Below, one piece after another: positions 35,316 through 44,080 of a stretch of 64,000 bases of DNA. Under the pieces are notes generated by a model. That model saw only the letters and a program-made list of their open reading frames with translations. It was not told the origin of the DNA and did not search any database. The stretch is from NCBI RefSeq assembly GCF_900182645.1, contig NZ_FXTA01000001.1, forward strand, positions 992,001 to 1,056,000, in the 5' to 3' direction. The translations under genes were made by a program, and so were the position numbers. Each line of letters starts with the position of its first letter. The first letter of the stretch is position 1. Source of the DNA: Flavobacterium resistens (GTDB lineage: Bacteria; Bacteroidota; Bacteroidia; Flavobacteriales; Flavobacteriaceae).

Positions 35316-37757
35316 TTAAACTGATTGATTATTACCAAACAATTTCTTTCTCTCAAAATAAACACCTCCAATTAAAAGCAAAAACATTCCAATTGAACTA
35401 ACAAGAGTAATTGTTCCTCCTGTTTTGATTACCTGAGGTTCAAATTTAAACTCAATTGTATGTTTTCCGCCAGGAATTTCCATTGCTCTTAAAACATAAT
35501 CAACAGGGAAATGATCTGTCAACTTACCGTCAACGTAAGCATTCCATCCATTTTTATAATACATTTCAGAGAAAACAGCTAAACCGTCATTCTTGTTATC
35601 AGACTGATATTTAATGTAATTTGGTTTATACTCCACAACTTTAATCGTTCCGGTTGTATCCCATTGTTTTTTCATACGAGCGTTTTTAAACTTCGCTTCA
35701 TGTTCGTGAACGTTAAAAACAGCTACTTGCTTAGTATCAATATGATCTAAAGCTTTCATAACATCATCTGGTTTGTTTACCAATTTTACAGTACTTACAA
35801 ACCAAGCATTTCCGTTTGCTTCAGGATTTATTGTTGGAATTTGATTTCCTTCTTTATCAACCTGAATTACATACTTAACATTTAACATATTAAGTATTTC
35901 TAAATTATTTTTTGCAATTTGATAATCGTACAATTGCTGCATTCTTCTTGGTCTAACAGCACTGTAACCACCAATAGTTTTATGAAAATAAGAAGATCTT
36001 CCCTGCAGTTGTCCTTGTAAATCAAATACACGATAAATTGATTTATCCTCTAGAATTTTAGTATCGGCTGGAGTTTCCTGAAATGGAGCTGCTATTTGAA
36101 CAGGACTCACAAAATCTTTTGCTGAAACATATTTTTTATCAACAAAAAACAAATCAAAAATCATTAAAATTCCAATAATAATTAATGCTGTTGTTTGCGA
36201 AAATTTGTTTTTGATAAATAACCATAAAATACCAAAAGTGACTACAATAAAGAATCCTGAACGTAATAAATCTGCAGAATAAAGACTCTTTCTATCTTCA
36301 ACTAACGCATCAATAAAAGCTTGCCCGTATGCTTCCAAATAACTCTTATCGCTCATTCCTGTAAAATGGAAGAAACCTTTTGCAAATAATAAAATCAATA
36401 AAACTCCCAATCCAAAAACGGCTGTTTGAATTAGTGCCTTTTGCTGTAATTTAGGTTCATCTTTTGCTTTAAAAAATGACTGAAGTCCCATAACCGCCAA
36501 AACTGGAAAACATAATTCAAGAATCACCTGAATTGACGATACAGCTCTAAACTTATCATACATTGGAACATATTCAATGAAGAAATCAGTCAATAATGAA
36601 AAATTCTTACCCCAAGAAAGAACCAAAGTAAATAATGCTCCTGAAAGAAAAACGTATTTTATTTTTCGGTCATCAATAAACAATGCTAAAACGGCTAAAA
36701 AGAAAACTACTACTCCAATATAAGCCGGAGCTGAAACAATCGGCTGGTCTCCCCAATAAGTCGGCATTCCAGAAACAAAATCCTGTGCCTGATCTGAAGG
36801 AACGCCTTGTTCCATCATAAACGAATACATACGGCTGTCTGTACCTACATTTTCATGACTTGAACCTCCAAAAATTCTTGGAGCAATTAAATTTAAACTC
36901 TCTGCAATTCCATAACTATATTCTGTGATATAATCTGTCGTCATTGCTGCGGTTGTCTCGTTTTTAGTTCCGTCAGGATTAAAAGTCAGCTCGCTTTTAT
37001 CACGAATACTGTATTTAGCATATTCACTTGTTGCTAATAAATTTCCTGCATTGGCACCAATAGCAAAAATACCTGCTACCGCTAAAGTTCCGATCGAAAT
37101 TAAAAGCGGTTTGTATTCTTTCTCTTTTATAAAAGTAAAGGCGTAATAACCTGAAAGTATCAATAAGAAAATCAATAAATAATAGGTCATTTGAAAGTGG
37201 TTCGCATTAACTTCCAACGCAACCGCAAACATGGTGAGTAAACCTCCCCAAATGTATTTTTTCTGAAAAACAAGTATAAATCCGGCGATAACGAGGGGCA
37301 TATAAGCAATAGCATGCGCTTTTGCGTTATGTCCAACACCAAGAATGATAATCAAATAAGTAGAAAATCCAAACGCAATCGCGCCAATAAAAGCTTTTAA
37401 CGGATCTGTTTTTAGTACTAATAACAATCCATAAAAGCCTAAGAAATATAAAAACAGATAATCTGCTGGGCGAGGCAGAAAACGAAGTACATCATCTATT
37501 TTACCCACAAAATCGTATGGATAATTAGCTCCCAACTGATAAGTCGGCATTCCGCCAAAAGCAGAATTTGTCCAATAAGGTTCCGCGTGTTCAGCAGCTC
37601 TGAAGTCGTTTTGCTCTTTTGCCATTCCGGTGTATTGAGCAATATCTGACTGGAAAATTTGTTTTCCTTGCAGAACTGGATAAAAATAAATTAATGAAAC
37701 GAGAATAAAACCCAGTACAACAAGGGCGTGCGGAATGAACTTATTTACTATTTTCAA
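35316..37757 (-). CDS. YfhO-like multi-spanning membrane protein
   Basis: Protein of 813 aa with about 12 membrane helices, followed by a periplasmic C-terminal region (about 570-780) and a last helix (about 785-803). It resembles the YfhO family, distant relatives of GT-C glycosyltransferases. The first external loop (FQSDIAQYTGMAKEQNDFRA) holds an acidic residue after the first helix, as in GT-C enzymes, and the end ...MEIPGGKHTIEFKFEP is typical of bacterial YfhO. In Gram-positives YfhO takes part in lipoteichoic-acid glycosylation; a similar lipid-linked sugar transfer is plausible here. The glycosyltransferase and flippase genes follow in the same operon. Confidence 0.85.
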   Translation of the reverse strand: MKIVNKFIPHALVVLGFILVSLIYFYPVLQGKQIFQSDIAQYTGMAKEQNDFRAAEHAEPYWTNSAFGGMPTYQLGANYPYDFVGKIDDVLRFLPRPADYLFLYFLGFYGLLLVLKTDPLKAFIGAIAFGFSTYLIIILGVGHNAKAHAIAYMPLVIAGFILVFQKKYIWGGLLTMFAVALEVNANHFQMTYYLLIFLLILSGYYAFTFIKEKEYKPLLISIGTLAVAGIFAIGANAGNLLATSEYAKYSIRDKSELTFNPDGTKNETTAAMTTDYITEYSYGIAESLNLIAPRIFGGSSHENVGTDSRMYSFMMEQGVPSDQAQDFVSGMPTYWGDQPIVSAPAYIGVVVFFLAVLALFIDDRKIKYVFLSGALFTLVLSWGKNFSLLTDFFIEYVPMYDKFRAVSSIQVILELCFPVLAVMGLQSFFKAKDEPKLQQKALIQTAVFGLGVLLILLFAKGFFHFTGMSDKSYLEAYGQAFIDALVEDRKSLYSADLLRSGFFIVVTFGILWLFIKNKFSQTTALIIIGILMIFDLFFVDKKYVSAKDFVSPVQIAAPFQETPADTKILEDKSIYRVFDLQGQLQGRSSYFHKTIGGYSAVRPRRMQQLYDYQIAKNNLEILNMLNVKYVIQVDKEGNQIPTINPEANGNAWFVSTVKLVNKPDDVMKALDHIDTKQVAVFNVHEHEAKFKNARMKKQWDTTGTIKVVEYKPNYIKYQSDNKNDGLAVFSEMYYKNGWNAYVDGKLTDHFPVDYVLRAMEIPGGKHTIEFKFEPQVIKTGGTITLVSSIGMFLLLIGGVYFERKKLFGNNQSV

Positions 37758-37807
37758 TTTTGGCAGGTTTGGTTAAATGATGAATCCTATTTTATCAGGA
37801 TACAAAC

Positions 37808-38095
37808 TTAATCTATTTCTTCGTAATCAACATAATCGCCCACTTTTTTGGTTTCGCGAGGATTTTTTGCATTAGCAGTGTTGATGATTATCTCATCATT
37901 GTTGTTATTTTGAGTTCTTTGCCAAGAGTTGTCCTGGCTATATTGTTGTTGTCTCTGAAAATTTTCGCCTGCTTTTTCAACTGCTTTTTTCACCAATACT
38001 GGCAAAAAGATTCTAGCTAAAAATTTAAAAATATAATAAAACGCAATGATCCACATTATCGTTTTAAACAAATTTGTAAAAGATGCTTCTTGCAT
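37808..38095 (-). CDS. DUF4834 family small membrane protein
   Basis: Protein of 95 aa. A membrane helix at about 10-35 (LFKTIMWIIAFYYIFKFLAR) is followed by a basic helix and a Gln/Asn-rich hydrophilic tail ending GDYVDYEEID. The pattern matches DUF4834 of Bacteroidota. It begins the unit that continues with the YfhO-like gene 50 nt downstream, and is preceded by its own promoter box. Function unknown. Confidence 0.8.
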   Translation of the reverse strand: MQEASFTNLFKTIMWIIAFYYIFKFLARIFLPVLVKKAVEKAGENFQRQQQYSQDNSWQRTQNNNNDEIIINTANAKNPRETKKVGDYVDYEEID

Positions 38096-38112
38096 AACTA
38101 TATAATTTTTGC

Positions 38113-38120
38113 CAAAATTA
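38113..38120 (-). promoter_or_regulatory. TAnnTTTG promoter box of the polysaccharide operon
   Basis: The minus strand reads TAATTTTG 17 nt before the start codon at 38095. Confidence 0.45.
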
Positions 38121-38175
38121 GTAAATCCGCTGTTTAAAATTAAAATATCAATCTTAAATAAATAATAAAATATAG

Positions 38176-38183
38176 TACATTTG
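38176..38183 (+). promoter_or_regulatory. TAnnTTTG promoter box
   Basis: TACATTTG lies 36 nt before the ATG at 38220, divergent from the box at 38113. Confidence 0.45.
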
Positions 38184-38219
38184 AAATGCGTTATAACTTT
38201 TTAATCCAAAAATACATTT

Positions 38220-39188
38220 ATGTTAAAAGTTAAAAAATTATTTATCACAGCTCTTTTTCTTGTGCCCCATTTCTTTTTCGGACAATACACTGATGTCATA
38301 AATTCTAACCGCCCCGGCGAAACCATGTCGGCTTATGCAGTCGGAAAATCAGTAATTCAAGGTGAACTTGGCATTTACGCAATCAAAGAAAAACACGATT
38401 TACTTGATTATGATGCCAGCGGTTTCGGAACCGATTTCACGCTTAGATATGGTGCTTTTCTAGAACAATTAGAATTTATTCTGGATGTGCAATATCAAAT
38501 GGAAAACTTTGATACCCCGTACACCAGCTACAAAAAAAACAATTTCAGACAAACGGTTTTAGGAGCGAAATATTTAATTTACGATCCTTATAAAAATTAT
38601 AAAAAAGAAGCCAATATTTACAGCTACAAAGCAAATCATGCTTTTAACTGGCGTGAATTAATTCCGGCAGTTTCTATATTTGCAGGAGCAAATTTTGTTG
38701 GGGCCGACAATCCTTATTATTTTTCTCCACAAAGCGCTATTTCTCCTAAAGTAGCTTTGGTTACCCAAAATTTATTCGGCGGAGGAAGATGGGTTTTTGT
38801 AACGAATATTATTGCAGATTATATTGGAACAGATTACCCAAGTTACGGATATGTATTAACTTTGACCCATGGATTTAACGATAAATGGTCCGGATTTATT
38901 GAAAATCAAGGTTACAAAAGCGATTTTTACAGTGACGCAATTGTTCGTGGCGGTGCAGCTTATCTTCTTTCATCAAATATGCAGGTCGATGCCTCTATAA
39001 GCACAAATTTTAAAAATACTCCTTCATTATTATATGGCGGAATTGGAGTTTCCTGGCGTTATGATGGTTGGTATAAAGAAAAATTGACGGCAATCAAAAG
39101 CAAGGAAAAAGCAGATAAGAACTCTGACAACAAGAAAGAAATTGATTATCAGGAAAAAGAAAGAAAACGAAAATCTAAATACGAATAA
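38220..39188 (+). CDS. Predicted outer-membrane beta-barrel (MetA/phenol-pathway-like transporter family)
   Basis: Protein of 322 aa with a signal peptide (LVPHFFFGQ, residues 13-21). Alternating beta-strands follow, including NRPGETMSAYAVGKSVIQGE, LRYGAFLEQLEFILDVQYQ and VRGGAAYLLSSNMQVDASIS, fitting the transporter family PF13557. The last 35 residues are highly charged (KSKEKADKNSDNKKE), probably a periplasmic tail. Homologues are often annotated as transporters but the cargo is unknown. The GNAT-like gene begins 49 nt downstream on the same strand. Confidence 0.78.
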   Translation: MLKVKKLFITALFLVPHFFFGQYTDVINSNRPGETMSAYAVGKSVIQGELGIYAIKEKHDLLDYDASGFGTDFTLRYGAFLEQLEFILDVQYQMENFDTPYTSYKKNNFRQTVLGAKYLIYDPYKNYKKEANIYSYKANHAFNWRELIPAVSIFAGANFVGADNPYYFSPQSAISPKVALVTQNLFGGGRWVFVTNIIADYIGTDYPSYGYVLTLTHGFNDKWSGFIENQGYKSDFYSDAIVRGGAAYLLSSNMQVDASISTNFKNTPSLLYGGIGVSWRYDGWYKEKLTAIKSKEKADKNSDNKKEIDYQEKERKRKSKYE

Positions 39189-39237
39189 ATTTTATAACTA
39201 AGTCTCTTCAAAAAAGAGAAACTTATACTCCAACTTA

Positions 39238-40356
39238 ATGATCACAATAAAAGAAGCCAAAACAAAAAAAGAATTAACCGAATATATAAAATTCCCCTTT
39301 TCACTTTATAAGGACAGTCCTTATTGGGTACCTCCTATCATTGCTGATGAACTGGAATCTTTTGATAAAACTAAAAACCCGGCTTTTGATAATGCAGAGG
39401 CTTATTTTTATATTGCATATAAAAACAATGAGCCTGTTGGGCGCATAACTGCTATCATCAATTGGGCTGAAGTTAATAATCAGCATAAAAGGAAAGTTCG
39501 TTTTGGCTGGTTTGACGTTATTGATGACATTGAAGTGACAAAAGCATTGCTTGAAAAAGTTTTTGAATTAGGAAGAAAGCACAATTTAGAACATGCAGAA
39601 GGTCCAATGGGATTTTCTAACTTAGATAAAGTTGGTGTTTTGACAGAAGGATATGATCAGGTTGGGACTATGATTACATGGTACAATCATCCTTATTATG
39701 TCACGCATCTTGAACAATTAGGTTTTCAAGTTGAGAAACAATATATCGAAAGTATTTTCCCTTTTTCGAATGTAAAACCAGAGTTTTTTCAGAAAGCTGT
39801 GGAGCTAATCAAAAAACGTTACGGAGTAAGATCCCTTACTTTTACTAAAACAAAAGACATTATGCCTCACGTAGACAAAATGTTTGATTTGTTTAATGAA
39901 TCTTATGAAAAACTAGCTTCTTTTGTCGCTATTTCAGATGTTCAGAAAGAATATTTTAAAAAGAAATACATCAGTTTCATCAACCCTGAATATATTAAGT
40001 TTATTGTTGATAAAGATGATAATTTGGTAGCTTTTAGTATTGTAATGCCAAGTTTTACAGAAGCTTTGCAAAAAATAAAAGGAAAATTGTTTCCGTTTGG
40101 CTTTCTACAATTGTTGAAAGCTAAAAAACACAGCAAAGATGTTGTTTTTTACTTAATTGGAGTTCATCCTGATTATCAGAATAAAGGCGTTACTGCATTA
40201 ATTTTTGACGAATATTACAAGACTTTTTCAGAAAAAGGAATTAGAAATTGTATCCGAACTCCTGAATTACTAGAAAATAATGCGATACATTTATTATGGA
40301 AAAACTTTGATCCAAAAATTCACTGTCAGAGAAAAACGTATTTGAAACATCTTTAG
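39238..40356 (+). CDS. GNAT-like N-acetyltransferase-fold protein
   Basis: Cytoplasmic protein of 372 aa. The N-terminal half shows acetyltransferase strands (AYFYIAYKNNEPVGRITAII) and the C-terminal half a second GNAT-like core with VFYLIGVHPDYQNKGVTALI, the acetyl-CoA loop. It resembles tandem GNAT proteins found near lipid-biosynthesis genes in Bacteroidota. An alpha-oxoamine synthase lies 900 bp away on the other strand. The substrate is unknown; the fold is reasonably certain. Confidence 0.8.
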   Translation: MITIKEAKTKKELTEYIKFPFSLYKDSPYWVPPIIADELESFDKTKNPAFDNAEAYFYIAYKNNEPVGRITAIINWAEVNNQHKRKVRFGWFDVIDDIEVTKALLEKVFELGRKHNLEHAEGPMGFSNLDKVGVLTEGYDQVGTMITWYNHPYYVTHLEQLGFQVEKQYIESIFPFSNVKPEFFQKAVELIKKRYGVRSLTFTKTKDIMPHVDKMFDLFNESYEKLASFVAISDVQKEYFKKKYISFINPEYIKFIVDKDDNLVAFSIVMPSFTEALQKIKGKLFPFGFLQLLKAKKHSKDVVFYLIGVHPDYQNKGVTALIFDEYYKTFSEKGIRNCIRTPELLENNAIHLLWKNFDPKIHCQRKTYLKHL

Positions 40357-40400
40357 TTCTAAGTGATTAGTAAAAAGTGAGTAGCCAAGCTATAATCAAA

Positions 40401-40607
40401 ATGGATATTAAACATTCAATAATTGTTTGTGATGAATGTAAAAGCGAGTTTTACGAGAAATCATCAATAATGAAAAACTTATGTCCTGAATGTGCACATA
40501 TTTTATATGGCTATGAAAATTGTAATCATGAATTTATAAATAATCGCTGTAAAAATTGCTATTGGAATGGAAATTCTAGCGATTATGCAAACAAGATTAA
40601 GAAGTAA
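40401..40607 (+). CDS. Small zinc-ribbon protein
   Basis: Protein of 68 aa. Cysteines are arranged as CDEC (residues 10-13), CPEC (about 29-32), then a CNHEF...CKNC cluster ending CYWNG, suitable for two zinc sites. A longer frame starts with GTG at 40377, but ATG at 40401 is the better start. It follows the GNAT gene by 44 nt and could be co-transcribed. No function can be named. Confidence 0.72.
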   Translation: MDIKHSIIVCDECKSEFYEKSSIMKNLCPECAHILYGYENCNHEFINNRCKNCYWNGNSSDYANKIKK

Positions 40608-40618
40608 TTCTAAAAATA

Positions 40619-40653
40619 AAAAAATCCATTCGCCCCCAAACGAATGGATTTTT
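40619..40653. terminator. Bidirectional terminator
   Basis: AAAATCCATTCG (40621-40632) pairs with 40641-40652 around CCCCCAAA; A and T runs flank it, serving two convergent genes. Confidence 0.9.
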
Positions 40654-40670
40654 CAATTTATAAACTATAT

Positions 40671-41153
40671 TTATTCTACTTTACAGTCAACTTTACTCAA
40701 GGTATTTTTTGCATCAAATTTCAATTTTGATTTGTCTTTAAAAGCAAACTTATCATTTACCTGAACTACATCTCCAAATCCTTCGATTAAAGTTCCGTCT
40801 TTTTGCAGAAAAGCAACTTCTCTAACAGATGAAACGCCTTCCGACATAAAGGTGTAATCAGCAATCAGCGTATCACCTTTCATATTACCAATTAAAGTTC
40901 CTTCGTTTTTATCTTTTCCTGTTATGTTATAACTCAATTTTCCGTTTACTTCCTGATGCGAATTGACGTTAAAACTCAATTCAATTGCATTTCCATCTGC
41001 ATTTGATGCATAACATTGATCGCCTGCAGGTTCTACAATTTCAGCTTCTTTTGGAGCTTTTGGTTCAATTTGGATTGGCTCAGTATCAGTCGCTTTTTTA
41101 CAAGAAATAAGAACAGTCAAAACAAGAGTTGATATTGCTAATACTTTTTTCAT
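40671..41153 (-). CDS. Predicted lipoprotein of unknown function
   Basis: Protein of 160 aa with lipobox TVLISC (Cys 18), a Pro/Glu-rich linker and a compact beta-rich domain. The latter contains YNITGKDKNEGTLIGNMKGD and FLQKDGTLIEGFGDV, resembling small lipoproteins common in flavobacteria. Two Cys (in DQCYAS and KVDCKVE) may form a disulfide. No named family is recognised. Terminator hairpins lie on both sides, so it is transcribed alone. Confidence 0.8.
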   Translation of the reverse strand: MKKVLAISTLVLTVLISCKKATDTEPIQIEPKAPKEAEIVEPAGDQCYASNADGNAIELSFNVNSHQEVNGKLSYNITGKDKNEGTLIGNMKGDTLIADYTFMSEGVSSVREVAFLQKDGTLIEGFGDVVQVNDKFAFKDKSKLKFDAKNTLSKVDCKVE

Positions 41154-41197
41154 AATTCATTATTTTACTTTGTTGATGAGATAAAGTTAGCCCAAAT

Positions 41198-41233
41198 AAA
41201 AAAAATCCATTCGTAGAACAAATGGATTTTTTT
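41198..41233. terminator. Hairpin between the oxoamine-synthase and lipoprotein genes
   Basis: AAAAATCCATT (41201-41211) pairs with 41221-41231. Its stem sequence is almost the same as the terminator at 40619. It can end the minus-strand transcript of the gene at 41273. Confidence 0.8.
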
Positions 41234-41272
41234 ACATAATTCCCACTTCTGAGAATTTATTTTTATAATGAA

Positions 41273-42532
41273 TTACGAAACGTCAACAGTTGTACGTTCT
41301 GCAATTTCTTTATAAGTTCCGTTAACTAATTTCTCGCGAATTGCTTCAAAAGCAGTTAAAGTTTCCTCAATATCAGCAAGAGTATGAGAAGCTGTTGGGA
41401 TCATTCTCAACAAAATAATTCCTTTTGGAATAACCGGATAAACCACAATCGAAAGGAAAATACCGTAGTTTTCTCTTAAATCGTTTACCATTACCATTGC
41501 TTCAGGAATACTTCCTTCAAGGTAAACTGGAGTAATACAAGTATTTGTATCTCCAATATTGAATCCTTTTTCTTTAAGACCGTTTTGCAATGCATTTACG
41601 TTTTCCCAAAGTTTATCTTTTATTGAAGAAGAATTACGCAACAATTCTAAACGTTTCAAAGAACCAATTGTTTGAATCATTGGCAACGCTTTTGCAAACA
41701 TTTGAGAACGCAAGTTGTATTTTAAATAATCAATTACCGTTTTATCAGCCGCTACAAAAGCACCAATATTAGCCATAGATTTTGCAAAAGTAGAGAAGTA
41801 AACATCGATATCATCTTGAACTCCCTGCTCTTCACCTGCTCCAGCTCCTGTTTTACCAAGTGTACCAAAACCGTGTGCATCATCTACTAATAAACGGAAA
41901 TTGTATTTTTGCTTCATAGCAACAATTTCTTTTAATTTTCCCTGTTGTCCGCGCATTCCAAAAACACCTTCGGTAATAAATAAAATACCTCCGCCTGTTT
42001 CTTCGGCCATTTTAGTAGCACGCTGCAGGTTTTTTTCCATACTTTCAAGATCATTGTGTTTGTATGTAAAACGTTTACCCATGTGTAAACGAACACCATC
42101 AATGATACAAGCATGTGAATCAACATCATATACAATGATGTCATTTTTTGTTACCAAAGCATCAATGATCGAAACCATTCCCTGGTAACCAAAATTCAAT
42201 AAATAAGCAGATTCTTTCATTACGAAATCAGCCAATTCATTTTCTAATTGTTCGTGATACGTTGTGTGTCCAGACATCATACGAGCTCCCATTGGATAAG
42301 CGGCACCAAACTGAATTGCGGCATCTGTATCTGCTTTACGAACCTCTGGATGATTAGCTAAACCTAAATAATCATTTAAACTCCAGTTTAAAATATTCTT
42401 TCCGTGAAATGTCATTCTAGGACCCAACTCACCCTCTAACTTTGGGAAAACATAATAGCCCTCTGCTTGAGAAGCCCATTTTCCTAAAGGTCCTTTATTG
42501 TCCTGAATTCTCTCGAATAAATCTTTTACCAT
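41273..42532 (-). CDS. PLP-dependent alpha-oxoamine synthase (serine palmitoyl-/cysteate acyltransferase type)
   Basis: Fold-type-I PLP enzyme of 419 aa that condenses an amino acid with an acyl-CoA or acyl-ACP. Motifs are WSLNDYLGLA, GARMMSGHTTYHEQLE, the cofactor-binding DDAHGFGTLG (Asp217, His220) and the Schiff-base Lys251 in FSTFAKSMANIGAF. Relatives include serine palmitoyltransferase, KBL and BioF. In Flavobacterium and Chryseobacterium one such enzyme is the cysteate acyltransferase that starts sulfonolipid (capnine/sulfobacin) synthesis. The absence of threonine-dehydrogenase or biotin neighbours favours a lipid role, though amino-acid specificity cannot be read here. Confidence 0.88.
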   Translation of the reverse strand: MVKDLFERIQDNKGPLGKWASQAEGYYVFPKLEGELGPRMTFHGKNILNWSLNDYLGLANHPEVRKADTDAAIQFGAAYPMGARMMSGHTTYHEQLENELADFVMKESAYLLNFGYQGMVSIIDALVTKNDIIVYDVDSHACIIDGVRLHMGKRFTYKHNDLESMEKNLQRATKMAEETGGGILFITEGVFGMRGQQGKLKEIVAMKQKYNFRLLVDDAHGFGTLGKTGAGAGEEQGVQDDIDVYFSTFAKSMANIGAFVAADKTVIDYLKYNLRSQMFAKALPMIQTIGSLKRLELLRNSSSIKDKLWENVNALQNGLKEKGFNIGDTNTCITPVYLEGSIPEAMVMVNDLRENYGIFLSIVVYPVIPKGIILLRMIPTASHTLADIEETLTAFEAIREKLVNGTYKEIAERTTVDVS

Positions 42533-42569
42533 AATATAGTGTAGTAATAATTTTAACTTAATCAGCGAG

Positions 42570-42577
42570 CAAAAATA
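42570..42577 (-). promoter_or_regulatory. TAnnTTTG promoter box of the oxoamine synthase gene
   Basis: The minus strand reads TATTTTTG 37 nt before the start codon at 42532. Confidence 0.45.
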
Positions 42578-42757
42578 ATCATTATTAATTTAAAATGAAG
42601 AACCTCAATTATTTTTATTGAAAATAATTCGTTTTGATTTTTTTAGCAAGACTAATCTTATTTAAAACTGTCAATCCTTTCAAATTTAGTGAGATACTTG
42701 CTCTTTAAGCATCATATTCATCATAATAAAAAGCAAATTTTAAACAATAGACAGTTC

Positions 42758-43963
42758 TTATTTTTTATTTATGATAGATGCCATAATTAAAATAAGCCCT
42801 AAAACCAGAAATATACTGAATATCAGAACACTTTGGAAATATACTGGAATACTTTCTTCTCCTAAAAAGATAAGTCCACCTTGAAGAAACAATAAAACTT
42901 CAGTCGAAATATATCCTAAAATAAAACACTTTACTCCTATTTTTAATAAGAAAGAATTAACAGAAAGTATTTTATTCTGAAGCATAATTCCAAGCAAAAA
43001 TCCTGTGATAATTCCCAAAGTCGTTAAATGAATAAATCCGATTACAAAATTTCTGATTTGATGCGAAACTTCGGCCAAATTTGAAAAAATCGTCAGCAAT
43101 TGAATTCCAACTTTCAAAAACAGAGAAAACAAGGCTAACCCATAAACGATTTTTGTGGTTTTGTCCAAAGTACTTTTGAAATGATTAATTTGAGGTTTTA
43201 GCATTTTATAGAAATAAATAAAAGCCCCTAATTGAAGTAAAACTCCAAAAATATTGATATAACTCAAAACGTCATTTTCTATGAACCATCGCACTGGAAA
43301 AGCAAACGTTAATAATACCGAAATAATGATTAAAAAGTAAAACTTCTTAAACTTTAGCGCATCAATTTCATCTTGAAACTGCTTTAAAAACAAAGCTAAA
43401 ATTGCCAAAATAAACCAACCATTAAATTGAAAATGAAGAAAAAACTGAATCGCAATCTGATAAAAAGCACTTTGTTTTCCTAATGTACTCACCGCGGGAC
43501 CTAAACACCAAACTCCGCAAGTTGATAAAATCATAAACAGAATTGAAGTCAGTAAAAGTCTTTGTGAGGGTGATTTATCTTTGGAACAATCTTTCCAAAC
43601 CAAACGGCAAAAAACATAACTCAGTAAAATATGAAGAGTTGAGAAAACAATCGAGAACAAAGCATATCCCTGAATTGGAAAAGCAATCATCATTCCGACA
43701 ACCGAAAATTCTGTCAGCCAAAATAGACGGTTATAAATTGGTTTTTGGCTTTTTTCTTTTGGGATAAAAAAAAGAACAATCAAAACATACACAATCATAT
43801 AAACCCAGCCCAACATCGCCACATGTGAATGCGCATGAAGCAAAAAACTGTAGTTCAAAAAATCTAAAGGAAACAGATACATAAACCGCATTAATAATCC
43901 GAAAAAACAGGCAATCAGAAAATTAAAAAAACAGCAAATAATCCAGGCTTTTTGAGAATTCAT
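42758..43963 (-). CDS. Multi-spanning membrane protein of the NO cluster
   Basis: Protein of 401 aa with about 12 hydrophobic helices. Start chosen at ATG 43963 (MNSQKAWIICC), six codons inside the longer frame. A His-rich motif in the second helix (FLLHAHSHVAMLGWVYM) and further His (FFLHFQFNGWF, VIGFIHLTTLGIITG) resemble haem-ligand positions in haem-copper oxidase subunit I and NnrS-like proteins. Its position beside the NO reductase and ScdA genes supports a role in nitrogen-oxide metabolism or haem-copper maturation. A hairpin before it (44015-44062) suggests partial separation from the upstream genes. Confidence 0.75.
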   Translation of the reverse strand: MNSQKAWIICCFFNFLIACFFGLLMRFMYLFPLDFLNYSFLLHAHSHVAMLGWVYMIVYVLIVLFFIPKEKSQKPIYNRLFWLTEFSVVGMMIAFPIQGYALFSIVFSTLHILLSYVFCRLVWKDCSKDKSPSQRLLLTSILFMILSTCGVWCLGPAVSTLGKQSAFYQIAIQFFLHFQFNGWFILAILALFLKQFQDEIDALKFKKFYFLIIISVLLTFAFPVRWFIENDVLSYINIFGVLLQLGAFIYFYKMLKPQINHFKSTLDKTTKIVYGLALFSLFLKVGIQLLTIFSNLAEVSHQIRNFVIGFIHLTTLGIITGFLLGIMLQNKILSVNSFLLKIGVKCFILGYISTEVLLFLQGGLIFLGEESIPVYFQSVLIFSIFLVLGLILIMASIINKK

Positions 43964-44014
43964 AGTGTGATTCTTAAACAAATAGAATAATTACAAAACC
44001 ATTTTTTGAAATAG

Positions 44015-44062
44015 AAAACACCGATAATTATCATGTTAAAAAGATTGTTATCGGTGTTTTTC
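44015..44062 (-). terminator. Hairpin after the ScdA/YtfE gene
   Basis: AAAACACCGATAA and its inverse TTATCGGTGTTTT form a 13-bp stem around an AT-rich loop; A and T runs flank it. Confidence 0.75.
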
Positions 44063-44080
44063 GAACTATTAAATCAACCT

